Positions 8,815 through 15,564 of a DNA stretch of 17,079 bases are shown one piece after another. Origin of the DNA: Alphaproteobacteria bacterium. GTDB taxonomy: Bacteria; Pseudomonadota; Alphaproteobacteria; Caulobacterales; Caulobacteraceae. The notes under the pieces are model-generated. The model had not been told where the DNA came from, did no database searches, and saw only the letters and a list, made by a program, of their open reading frames with translations. How positions within the stretch are numbered: the first letter of the stretch is position 1; the number at the start of each line of letters is the position of its first letter. The stretch lies in the NCBI GenBank assembly GCA_028869395.1, contig JAGWSE010000044.1, positions 1-17,079 of the forward strand, given 5' to 3'. The translations under genes and the position numbers were made by a program.

Positions 8815-9549
8815 TCAGGGCCGCGTCACCTTCGCGTCCAGCAGATAGCCCATCCCGCGCACGGTCTTGATGACCTCCACCTCGGCGCTGGCGTTGAGCT
8901 TGCGCCGAAGCCGGCTGATCTGCACGTCCACCGCCCGGTCGAAGACCTCCACCTGCGACCCGCGCGCCGTCTCCAGGAGCTGGTCACGCGACAGGATGCG
9001 CTGGGGATGGTCAAGGAAGGCGGTGAGCAGCGAGAACTCGCCCGAGGTGAGGAGGATGACGGCTCCGTCGGGCGCCCGCAGCTGACGCCTCATCGGATCC
9101 ACCGAAAACCCGGCGAACTGGAAGCCGCGCACGCGCGGCGCTTCTCCCGCACGAGCCTCGTCGAGGCGCCGGAACACCGCCCGCACGCGCGCCAGCAGCT
9201 CGCGCGGGCTGCAGGGCTTGGCGAGATAGTCGTCGGCCCCGAGCTCCAGGCCCAGGATGCGGTCCACTTCCTCGGCGAAGGCGCTCAGCATGATGATCGC
9301 CGGCCCGCCGCCCGCCGACAGTCGCTGGCAGATGGAAAGGCCGTCCTCACCGGGCAGCCGGACGTCCAGGATCACCAGGTCGACGGTCGTCGAGGCGAGC
9401 GACCGCTCCATTTCCTGCGCATCGCCGACCGCGCGGGCCTCGTAACCGTGCTCACAGAGATAGGCGGCCAGCTGCTCCCGCAGCTCCTCGTCGTCGTCCA
9501 CCACCAGGACGCAACGGGCAGGCGCGGACGCAGGCGCGGCGCGGGACAT
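8815..9549 (-). CDS. OmpR-family response regulator (receiver plus winged helix), no adjacent kinase
   Basis: This is a two-component DNA-binding regulator of 244 residues if the ATG at 9549 is used. The receiver domain shows V-V-D-D-D (acidic pocket D18/D19), the phospho-acceptor D62 in L-V-I-L-D-V-R-L-P-G-E-D-G, Ser89 at the usual Thr/Ser switch position, and K111 in Y-L-A-K-P. The OmpR-type winged helix (about 145-240) ends with V-D-V-Q-I-S-R-L-R-R-K-L and T-V-R-G-M-G-Y. All residues needed for phosphorylation are present. A GTG at 9582 would add 11 residues and has GGAG nine bases upstream, while the ATG has a poorer site (AGGGG at 13 bases), so the start is uncertain; I prefer the ATG because it gives the usual short lead-in to the receiver. 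No histidine kinase is in the window. It is divergent from the autotransporter gene, which makes that gene a plausible target, and it precedes the ATP-grasp-like gene by 73 bp. Confidence 0.93.
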   Translation of the reverse strand: MSRAAPASAPARCVLVVDDDEELREQLAAYLCEHGYEARAVGDAQEMERSLASTTVDLVILDVRLPGEDGLSICQRLSAGGGPAIIMLSAFAEEVDRILGLELGADDYLAKPCSPRELLARVRAVFRRLDEARAGEAPRVRGFQFAGFSVDPMRRQLRAPDGAVILLTSGEFSLLTAFLDHPQRILSRDQLLETARGSQVEVFDRAVDVQISRLRRKLNASAEVEVIKTVRGMGYLLDAKVTRP

Positions 9550-9876
9550 GCGAAGACTTGGACCCCTCGATGGACGACACACGCCGCGGCGCTCCGCCTC
9601 CCGGTGGATGCGCCGCTATGATGACTAGAACGGCCCAGCGCGCCCGAACCGTCGCTGCGGAGGCGCGAAGCTTCACCGCGCCGCCAAAGATCCCGAACGA
9701 GCAGTCCAAGCATGCCAATGACCGGCGAATCCGGGCAGAGGTTCACGCAAGGCGCGATCGTTTCGCATGGCTTTGCCGCGTTGCAACACCACCGAGACAT
9801 GGCGCGCCAGCTGCGCCATTCCGCCGACATATTCCGGTCGGAGACCGATGGCTCGGCCGTAGCAGGGGGTGTCCGA
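9550..9876. other. Intergenic region between the divergent response regulator and autotransporter genes
   Basis: These roughly 330 bases should carry both divergent promoters. I could not find convincing -35/-10 pairs on either strand. There is a 10-bp palindrome TGGCGCGCCA at 9800-9809 with a further GCGCCA at 9813-9818, and a small inverted repeat CCGAC/GTCGG at about 9825-9840. Any of these could be an operator, but none matches a site I can name. The autotransporter frame stays open through part of this region without a signal-like N-terminus, so I do not count it as coding. Confidence 0.4.
9864..9869 (+). promoter_or_regulatory. Ribosome binding site that fixes the autotransporter start
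   Basis: AGGGGG stands seven bases before the ATG at 9877. This ATG begins a typical extended signal peptide, whereas the upstream in-frame ATGs at 9712 and later do not. The site therefore decides the start. Confidence 0.75.
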
Positions 9877-12800
9877 ATGACTGCCAAGAATCCGCCGCGT
9901 GCTTGGGTTTGCCTGCGGAGGTCAAGCGGGCGGATCGGCCTGGTCGGCGCCTCGCTGGTGAGCGTCACGGCGCTTCTTTGGGCCGCCGACGCCTTCGCCG
10001 ACACCACGATCTCGTCAAGCACTTCGGCGCCGATCCAGACCTCCACGGCGAACAACGGCGCGCCGGACAACCTCGTCATCAACTCCAGCGCGACCCTGAC
10101 GCCGCCGGGCGGCGCCGCGGTGACGGTCGACAGCGACAACACCGTCAGCAACTCCGGCACGATCAAGATCCAGGACCACGACAACGCCACCGGCATCCTG
10201 GTGCTCGGCGGCCACACGGGCGGGGTGACGAACGCCGGCGCGATCTTCGTCAACGAGACCACCACCGCGGCCGACACCAATGGTGACGGCGTGCCCGACG
10301 GGCCGTTCGCGACAGGATCCAACCGGTTCGGGATCCGGCTCACCGGTCCGCAGCCGTTCACCGGCGACATCAGCAACGCCACCGCCGGCGGGATCACCGT
10401 GCAGGGCGAGAACTCCGCCGGCATCGCCCTCGACAGCGAACTCATCGGCAACCTGACCAGCGCCGGCTCGGTCACCCTGACCGGCGACAATTCGGTCGGC
10501 ATCCGCACCCAGAGCGTCACTGGTGACGTCACGCTGAGCGGCGGCGTGACGGCCGCGGGCCAGAACGCCCAGGCGGTCTCCATCGGCGGCGATGTGGGCG
10601 GAAAGGTGTTGATCAGCGGGGTGATCACCGCCACCGGCTATCGCCAGCCCGTCCGCAGCACGGATCCGGCCGCGGTGGCCAAGCTGCTGCCGAGCGACCT
10701 GCTGCAGGGCGGCCCGACCGTCGCCGTCGCCGGCAATGTGGGGAGCGGCGTCCTGGTCGACACCACGGGCGCCCTTTCGGCCAACAGCGCCGCCCCGGCC
10801 CTGCAGATCGGCGCGGTTGGCCGCGATGTCACCCTCGGGGACGTAGGCGCCGGCGCCGACGCCTTCGGCCTTGAGGTCCGCGGCTCCGTCACGGGCGCCG
10901 GCGTCTACGACGGGGTCAGCGGCACGGGCCTGCAGGTCGGCGGGCCAGGATTCGGCGCGGTGAACACCGGCGGCGGCGTGCACGTGACCGGCTCCGTCAC
11001 GGCCTCCGCCTCAGTCGGCGACACGACCGCGGTGGTGTTCGGGCCGGGCGCCGTGACGCCGTGGCTGCTCAACGAGGGTTCGATAACCTCGACCGTGACG
11101 AACGCCTCGGGAAACACCGCGCGCGGCGTTCTGATCCAGGCCGGGGCCAATGTAACGGCCTTCACCACGGCCAAGGCCGTCAGCGCCGTGGTCTCCGGAA
11201 CAAGCGGCGAGGCCATCGCCATCCAGGATCTCTCGGGAACCCTGACCTCGCTCCAGAACAACAGCGTCATTTCCGCTGTCCTGACCTCGGCCTCCGGACC
11301 CGCGGCCAGCGGACGGGCCATCGCCATCGATGATTCGGCCAATACCGTCGGGTTGCACCTGGCGCAGGTGGACACGTCCAACGGCGCGACCCCGCCGTCC
11401 ATCACCGGCGCCATACTCTTCGGCTCCGGCGACGACAGGGCCGACATCGGAGGCGGCTCCATCACCGGCGATCTCGCCTTCGGAGCTGGCGCAAACGCGC
11501 TGACCCTGACCGGCGGCGCCGCCGTGACCGGCGGCCTCAGCGCCACCGGCGGGACCCTGGCGCTGAGGATCAGTTCGGGCGCGCTGACGATCACCAGCAC
11601 CAACGCCGTGAACCTGACGAGCCTGGATGTCGCCAGTGGCTCGTCCTTGACCTTCACCGCCGATCCCAAGGCGGGCGAGGCGACCCAGCTGGACGTCGCC
11701 GGCCCCGCAAGCCTCGCCGACGGCGCGAAGATCGGACTGCGGGTCAATTCCTTGTTCCAGGGCAGCCAGACCTTCACCTTGATCCGGGCCAGCCAGCTGA
11801 CCGCGGGATCGATCGACACCACCCTGCTTGGGTCGCTGCCCTATCTCTACAAGGCCAGCCTTGGCGTCGATCCTGCCCAAGGGACCCTGGCGGTCACGGT
11901 CGCCGAGAAGTCGGCCAGCGAACTCGGCATCTCCGACGCCGCTGCGCCGGCCTTGAACCCGGTGCTGACCGCCGTGGGCCAGACGCCCGCGCTTGAGAAC
12001 GCCTTCCTCGCCCAGAGCACGCAATCCGGCTTCCTGGCCGCCTTCAACCAGCTGCTGCCCAGCCGCTCGAGCGCCATCTTCGAGCTGATGGCGGCCGATT
12101 CGGCGGCCGTCGGGCGGGCGATCGACGATCGCGAGAGCGCCAGCGGCGGGGCCTGGATCCAGGAGATCAACTACGGCGCGATCGACCGCGGCCGCGACGG
12201 CCTGCCGGGCTACCATGCTTGGGGCGTCGGCCTCACGGGCGGATACGAGGCGGCCCTGGCGCCGGAGGCCATCGTGGGCCTCACCGTCGGCGCCTCGTCC
12301 GGCCAGATCCGCGAATTGTCTCAACCCGAGACGACCAAGGAGACGGTCGACCTGCTGCAGGCCGGTCTCTACTGGCGCGCGACGGCGGGCCGGTTCGACG
12401 CCGATGCCCGCGTGGGCGGCGACTACCTGCACATGAGCAGCGATCGTGCCGTCGCCATCGTCGATCCGATCCAGGACGCCTTCGCCGCGACCGCCAGCAG
12501 CCGGTGGAACGGCCTCGGGCTGAATGGACGCATCCGCGCCGCCTACGAGGGCCAGCTCGGCCCGATGTTCCTGCGCCCGCAGATCGGCGCCACCTACGAC
12601 GAACTGCACGAGGACGCCCACACCGAAAGCGGCGGCGGCCCCGGCGTAGACCTAGCGGTCGATGCGCGGACCAGCTCGCGCTTCACCGGCTTCGCCGGGG
12701 TGGCCATCGGCAAGGTCTTCGGACACCAGGCGAGCTGGGGCCCCGAGCTGCTGGTCGGCTACAAGAACGTCTTCAACGAGAACCTGGGCGAAACCACCGC

Positions 12801-12987
12801 CCGGTTCGTCAGCGGCGGCGACCCCTTCACCCTCGCGGCGGAGAAGATCAACGGCCAGGGCCTGCTCGCCCACCTCGCGCTGAAGGGCGAGAACGGCTAC
12901 GGCGGGTTCGTGATCGAGGGCGGGGCCGACACCCGCGACGGCCTGACCGTCTACGACGTCCGGCTGGCGGCGCACCTGCAATTCTGA
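9877..12987 (+). CDS. Autotransporter with beta-helical passenger and C-terminal barrel
   Basis: This is a classical autotransporter of 1,036 residues: an N-terminal signal, a surface passenger and an outer-membrane barrel that helps export it. The signal peptide has a long basic region, a hydrophobic core and a likely cleavage A-F-A|D after residue 41. The passenger (about 42-750) is Gly/Thr/Ser/Val-rich with recurring short beta repeats such as G-D-V-x-L-S-G-x-V-T and S-A-G-I-A-L-D, as in a beta-helix. A D-x-N-x-D-G-x-x-D calcium-loop-like motif sits at 133-141. The barrel runs from about W760 (G-A-W-I-Q-E-I-N-Y-G) to the terminal Phe1036 in H-L-Q-F, the C-terminal signature recognised by the Bam machine. 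No protease or lipase motif is visible in the passenger, so adhesion or a structural role is more likely than enzymatic activity, which is inference. It is divergent from an OmpR-type regulator. Few Cys occur, as is usual for autotransporters. Confidence 0.92.
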   Translation: MTAKNPPRAWVCLRRSSGRIGLVGASLVSVTALLWAADAFADTTISSSTSAPIQTSTANNGAPDNLVINSSATLTPPGGAAVTVDSDNTVSNSGTIKIQDHDNATGILVLGGHTGGVTNAGAIFVNETTTAADTNGDGVPDGPFATGSNRFGIRLTGPQPFTGDISNATAGGITVQGENSAGIALDSELIGNLTSAGSVTLTGDNSVGIRTQSVTGDVTLSGGVTAAGQNAQAVSIGGDVGGKVLISGVITATGYRQPVRSTDPAAVAKLLPSDLLQGGPTVAVAGNVGSGVLVDTTGALSANSAAPALQIGAVGRDVTLGDVGAGADAFGLEVRGSVTGAGVYDGVSGTGLQVGGPGFGAVNTGGGVHVTGSVTASASVGDTTAVVFGPGAVTPWLLNEGSITSTVTNASGNTARGVLIQAGANVTAFTTAKAVSAVVSGTSGEAIAIQDLSGTLTSLQNNSVISAVLTSASGPAASGRAIAIDDSANTVGLHLAQVDTSNGATPPSITGAILFGSGDDRADIGGGSITGDLAFGAGANALTLTGGAAVTGGLSATGGTLALRISSGALTITSTNAVNLTSLDVASGSSLTFTADPKAGEATQLDVAGPASLADGAKIGLRVNSLFQGSQTFTLIRASQLTAGSIDTTLLGSLPYLYKASLGVDPAQGTLAVTVAEKSASELGISDAAAPALNPVLTAVGQTPALENAFLAQSTQSGFLAAFNQLLPSRSSAIFELMAADSAAVGRAIDDRESASGGAWIQEINYGAIDRGRDGLPGYHAWGVGLTGGYEAALAPEAIVGLTVGASSGQIRELSQPETTKETVDLLQAGLYWRATAGRFDADARVGGDYLHMSSDRAVAIVDPIQDAFAATASSRWNGLGLNGRIRAAYEGQLGPMFLRPQIGATYDELHEDAHTESGGGPGVDLAVDARTSSRFTGFAGVAIGKVFGHQASWGPELLVGYKNVFNENLGETTARFVSGGDPFTLAAEKINGQGLLAHLALKGENGYGGFVIEGGADTRDGLTVYDVRLAAHLQF

Positions 12988-13004
12988 GCCTCGCGCCGAC
13001 CTTG

Positions 13005-13020
13005 GCCGGCGGTCGCCGGC
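13005..13020 (+). terminator. Short GC hairpin after the autotransporter, weak terminator candidate
   Basis: GCCGGC at 13005-13010 and GCCGGC at 13015-13020 can form a 6-bp stem around a GGTC tetraloop, 17 nt after the autotransporter stop. No T tract follows, so termination is unproven. Confidence 0.3.
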
Positions 13021-13026
13021 GTCGCG

Positions 13027-13039
13027 CGACAACTTGTCG
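13027..13039. promoter_or_regulatory. Palindrome CGACAACTTGTCG upstream of the tadE-like genes
   Basis: This is a perfect 13-bp odd palindrome about 90 bp before the first pseudopilin gene. Its core ACAACTTGTC (13029-13038) recurs exactly at 15400-15409 in the pilin promoter region, and ACAACTTG again at 15517-15524. Just downstream are TAACGAA and TTTAAG, words also found before the pilin gene. A shared operator of the two pilus transcription units is the simplest reading; the binding protein is unknown. Confidence 0.45.
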
Positions 13040-13130
13040 GCGTAACGAAGGCCGGCTCGCGCTTTAAGGGTGGTCGCGTCCGGGCGCGGGGGAGCCTCGC
13101 CCTGCCGCGTCGCGTCCGAAGGCGAGTTGT

Positions 13131-13592
13131 ATGCGTAGGCCCTTGCAGCTTGATCTGCTGTCGCGGCTCGTCCGGGAGCGGCGCGGCGCAAGCGCGGTCG
13201 AGTTCGCCCTGATCGCGCCCATCCTGTTCCTGCTGCTGGCAGGACTGATAGACGGCTCGCGACTTGCGATCCGCACCATGCAGATCCGCGCCGCCGCCCA
13301 GGCGGGCGCGGACTACGCCCTGCGCAAGGGCTGGGATCCCACGGCCATTGAAGAGGCGGTGGCCAACGCCACGCCGCTCACCGCCGCCGCGAGCCCCGCG
13401 CCCGCCGAGACGACGGGCTGCATCGTCGGTGGCGCGGTGGTCCAGAGCGCCGGGCCCAACTGCCCGAACGGCGGGCCCGCGGGCCAGTTCGTCACGGTCT
13501 GGGCCCAGGCGCCCTTCTCGCCCCTGATGGCCTGGCCGGGCGTGCCGCTCCCCAGCCAGCTGACCGCCCGGGCCGAGGTGCGCATCCCATGA
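13131..13592 (+). CDS. TadE/TadF-like pseudopilin (Tad pilus assembly)
   Basis: This is a membrane-anchored minor pseudopilin of the Tad (Flp) secretion/pilus system, 153 residues. After a basic leader comes R-R-G|A-S-A-V-E-F-A-L-I-A-P, the TadE-like family signature: a prepilin-type site after Gly19, Glu at +5 and Phe at +6. A single hydrophobic helix follows (about 22-42), then a periplasmic region with two Cys (T-T-G-C and P-N-C-P) that could form a disulfide. In Aggregatibacter, TadE and TadF are processed by the Tad prepilin peptidase TadV, and CpaA in this window would be its counterpart. AAGGCGAG stands a few bases before the ATG. The stop overlaps the next gene's start by 4 nt (ATGA), so it is the first gene of a tight three-gene unit. 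Whether it is TadE or TadF cannot be told from the sequence alone. Confidence 0.9.
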   Translation: MRRPLQLDLLSRLVRERRGASAVEFALIAPILFLLLAGLIDGSRLAIRTMQIRAAAQAGADYALRKGWDPTAIEEAVANATPLTAAASPAPAETTGCIVGGAVVQSAGPNCPNGGPAGQFVTVWAQAPFSPLMAWPGVPLPSQLTARAEVRIP

Positions 13593-13975
13593 GGCGCCTC
13601 GCGCAGATCGCCGGATCCCTGGCGCGCGCCCGCGACGGCGCGACGGCGGTGGAGTTCGCCCTCATCGCCCCCGTCCTGTTCCTGCTGCTTCTCGGTCTGA
13701 TCGAGGTGGGCCGCGCCTACTGGATCCAGTCGGCGCTCGACTTCGCGGTCCAGGAGACCGCCCGCTGCGGCGTCGTCCAGGCGGCCAGCCCGGCCTGCGC
13801 CACGCCCGCCGCCCTGCAGACCTACGCCGCCGCCCGCGTCGCGCCTCTGCAGATCCCCGCCACCGCGTTCACGGTCGCCAACGCGACCTGCGGCGTCGAC
13901 GTCAAGGCCGTCGTCCCCTACCGGTTCCTGGCGATCCTCGGCCCGACCATCACCGCGGAGGCCTGCCGTGCGTAG
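13589..13975 (+). CDS. Second TadE/TadF-like pseudopilin
   Basis: This is a 128-residue pseudopilin of the same family as the preceding gene, probably its functional partner in the Tad machine. The leader ends in R-D-G|A-T-A-V-E-F-A-L-I-A-P, with cleavage expected after Gly17, Glu22 at +5 and Phe23 at +6, followed by one hydrophobic helix and E-V-G-R-A-Y-W-I-Q-S. Four Cys in the periplasmic part (R-C-G, A-C-A, T-C-G, E-A-C) suggest disulfides. It starts with ATG overlapping the previous stop by 4 nt, and its own stop lies 5 nt inside the TadG-like gene, so the three genes are translationally coupled. The gene order fits tadE-tadF-tadG, but the assignment of E versus F is by position only. Confidence 0.9.
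   Translation: MRRLAQIAGSLARARDGATAVEFALIAPVLFLLLLGLIEVGRAYWIQSALDFAVQETARCGVVQAASPACATPAALQTYAAARVAPLQIPATAFTVANATCGVDVKAVVPYRFLAILGPTITAEACRA
13957..13960 (+). promoter_or_regulatory. Ribosome binding site for the GTG start of the TadG-like gene
   Basis: GGAG lies inside the end of the preceding pseudopilin gene, seven bases before the GTG at 13968. It supports this start, which gives a short basic leader directly before the hydrophobic helix. Confidence 0.6.
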
Positions 13976-15257
13976 GCTGCGCGACCTGGCCGACGACCGC
14001 CGCGGCGCGACCGCGCTGATCACGGCGCTGTCGCTGATCGTGGTCATGGGCTTTGTCGGGGTCGGCGTCGACATCGGGAGCGCCTACGCCGTTCGTCGCT
14101 CGGCCCAGAACGCCGCCGACTCCGCCGCCTTCAGCGCCGCGGTCGCGCGCTGGGAAGGGCCGGCGACCAGCGCCAACATCGGCGACCACGCCCGTGCGAT
14201 CGCGGCCTCCTACGGCTTCGCCGACCAGAAGGACGGCGTCGCGATCACCGTCGACGCCCCGCCAGCCGACGGCCGATTCACCGCCGATCCGAATGCGGTC
14301 GAGGTGATCGTATCGCGCCCGGCGCCGGTGTTCTTCTCTGGCCTGTTCACCGCCGGCGCAGGGCCGATACGCGCCCGCGCCGTGGCGACGGTGCAGCCGG
14401 GCAAGGATGGCGACGGTTGCCTGGTCGCGCTCGATCCGGGCGACCCGCAGACCATCCTGATGAACGGCGCCCCGGAGATCGACCTCCACGGCTGCGCGCT
14501 GTACGACAATTCCGCCGCCTCGAACGCCTTCGCGATGAACGGCTCGGCGACGCTCACCGCCAGCGCGGCCAATGTGGTCGGCGGCTACTTCCACAACGGA
14601 AACACCCAGCTGAACGCGCCGCTGCGGACGGGCGCGCCGCCGCTCGCCGACCCGTACGCCGATGTGCCCATTCCCAGCTACGATCCCGGATCCTGCGACA
14701 GCACCGCCGTCGTCAACGGCGGCCAGTCCAAGACCTTCACGGCCAACGGCTCCACGCCCTACGTGTTCTGCGGCGGCCTGATCGCCAATGGCGGGGCGAC
14801 GGTGCATTTCGACCCCGGCGTCTATGTGATCCAGGGCGGGTCGCTGATCTTCAACGGAAACACCACCGTCACCGGCACGGGCGTGACCTTCATCCTGACC
14901 GGTTCGACGCCCGGCGGCAGCGTCGCGACCCTCACCATCAACGGCGGCGCCAACGTAAACCTCTCGGCGCCGGCCGGCGGCCCGACCTCGGGCCTGGTCT
15001 TCTACCAGAACCGCAACGCCAGCCATCACGGCGGCTCGAACATCCTGAACGGCGGGGCGACCCAGACCTTCACGGGCGCGCTCTACTTCCCGAGCGAGCC
15101 TGTCACCTTCAACGGCGGGAACGACACCTCCGGGGCCGGCTGCACCCAGCTGCTGGCCTGGGAGATCACCTTCAATGGCGACAGCCACCTGGCGAACAAC
15201 TGCCAGGGCGCGGGCACGCGGGCGATCGGAGGGTTCAGGACCGTCCTCGTCGAGTGA
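13968..15257 (+). CDS. TadG-like Tad pilus assembly protein with Asn-Gly-rich beta-solenoid-like C-terminus
   Basis: This is a 429-residue protein anchored by a single N-terminal helix. The N-terminus R-R-G-A-T-A-L-I-T-A-L-S and G-V-G-V-D-I-G-S-A-Y-A-V-R-R-S-A-Q-N-A-A-D-S-A-A match the TadG N-terminal family. Unlike the two pseudopilins and Flp it has Ile, not Glu, at the position five after the Gly, so prepilin processing is unlikely; this agrees with TadG not being processed in characterised systems. From about residue 165 to 405 there are some ten Asn-Gly turns (for example M-N-G-A-P, F-N-G-N-T, I-N-G-G-A, F-N-G-D-S) in short beta-strand repeats, with F-D-P-G-V-Y-V-I-Q-G-G in the middle. 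The pattern suggests a right-handed beta-solenoid. I recall the same pattern in other TadG-related proteins; no von Willebrand A domain is evident. It is the last gene of the tadE-tadE-tadG unit, with a GTG start and GGAG seven bases upstream. Confidence 0.88.
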   Translation: MRRLRDLADDRRGATALITALSLIVVMGFVGVGVDIGSAYAVRRSAQNAADSAAFSAAVARWEGPATSANIGDHARAIAASYGFADQKDGVAITVDAPPADGRFTADPNAVEVIVSRPAPVFFSGLFTAGAGPIRARAVATVQPGKDGDGCLVALDPGDPQTILMNGAPEIDLHGCALYDNSAASNAFAMNGSATLTASAANVVGGYFHNGNTQLNAPLRTGAPPLADPYADVPIPSYDPGSCDSTAVVNGGQSKTFTANGSTPYVFCGGLIANGGATVHFDPGVYVIQGGSLIFNGNTTVTGTGVTFILTGSTPGGSVATLTINGGANVNLSAPAGGPTSGLVFYQNRNASHHGGSNILNGGATQTFTGALYFPSEPVTFNGGNDTSGAGCTQLLAWEITFNGDSHLANNCQGAGTRAIGGFRTVLVE

Positions 15258-15350
15258 CAAGCTTAACTGTTGCGGTAGAGTATCCATGGTCACTCGCCAC
15301 CCAACATCCGCGCGTTTTGCGGTCGAATGGTGAAGCTTGTTCGCCGCCGC

Positions 15351-15383
15351 GAAGATCTGCCGCCCGATCAGATCGGCATCTTC
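15351..15383. repeat. Compact inverted repeat, possible operator or tadG 3' hairpin
   Basis: GAAGAT (15351-15356) and GCCG (15359-15362) pair with CGGC (15374-15377) and ATCTTC (15378-15383), making a 10-bp stem with a 2-nt bulge. Within it CCGATCAGATCGG (15364-15376) is itself a perfect 13-bp palindrome, and GATCTG/CAGATC form an alternative pairing. No T tract follows, so it is not a standard terminator. Confidence 0.5.
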
Positions 15384-15399
15384 CGATTTCCGGCGCAAC

Positions 15400-15409
15400 A
15401 CAACTTGTC
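15400..15409. promoter_or_regulatory. ACAACTTGTC motif upstream of the pilin gene
   Basis: The word is identical over 10 bases to the core of the palindrome before the tadE-like genes, and its first eight bases recur at 15517-15524. It is the second of three copies, all upstream of pilus genes. It is a candidate shared operator; no known regulator is assigned. Confidence 0.4.
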
Positions 15410-15471
15410 ACACACGCATTCACTCGCCTTCAGATGGCGGAAATGTCGCATCAGCTCTGGGTTGTGATTGG

Positions 15472-15487
15472 TTAACGAAAGATTTAA
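15472..15487. promoter_or_regulatory. CtrA-like TTAA pair upstream of the pilin gene
   Basis: TTAACGAAAGATTTAA has two TTAA half-sites 8 nt apart, about 80 bp before the pilin start. The CtrA consensus is TTAA-N7-TTAA, and CtrA activates pilA in Caulobacter crescentus. Spacing is one base longer than consensus, so this is a candidate only. Confidence 0.4.
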
Positions 15488-15505
15488 GCCTTCTCCGGTC
15501 GGTAG

Positions 15506-15556
15506 GGGGCACAACAACAACTTGCCCCTTCATTGTGTGACGATGAGAGCAAGGGG
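15506..15556 (+). promoter_or_regulatory. Pilin leader with mutually exclusive pairings involving the Shine-Dalgarno
   Basis: GGGGCA (15506-15511) is complementary to TGCCCC (15523-15528). The overlapping CCCCTT (15525-15530) is complementary to AAGGGG (15551-15556), which is the pilin ribosome binding site eight bases before the ATG. The C-rich segment can therefore pair upstream (ribosome site free) or downstream (ribosome site blocked). This matters only if transcription starts before about 15505, which is not known. Confidence 0.35.
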
Positions 15557-15564
15557 TTTTTGAG

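Larger units (their letters stand above)
15258..15564. other. 307-bp non-coding region with pilin regulatory sequences
   Basis: This gap between the TadG-like gene and the Flp pilin is clearly richer in A+T than its surroundings. It holds an 8-bp inverted pair ACAAGCTT (15257-15264) and AAGCTTGT (15333-15340), a compact inverted repeat at 15351-15383, the ACAACTTGTC word at 15400, two TTAA half-sites at 15472-15487, and a G-rich/C-rich inverted repeat just before the pilin ribosome binding site. I saw no convincing reading frame in it. It most likely contains the 3' end of the tadG transcript and the pilin promoter and leader. Confidence 0.7.

Noticed and set aside
9712..9876. In-frame upstream extension of the autotransporter
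   Set aside because: It has no signal-like sequence and would bury the true signal peptide. The ATG at 9877 has AGGGGG seven bases upstream.
15505..15525. Sigma-54 type promoter (GGCAC ... TTGC) before the pilin gene
   Set aside because: Both words are present, but the distance between GG and GC is 14 nt where 10 is required.
15337..15540. 67-codon + strand frame in the gap before the pilin gene
   Set aside because: It lacks a ribosome binding site and any recognisable motif, and it runs over the regulatory words and inverted repeats.
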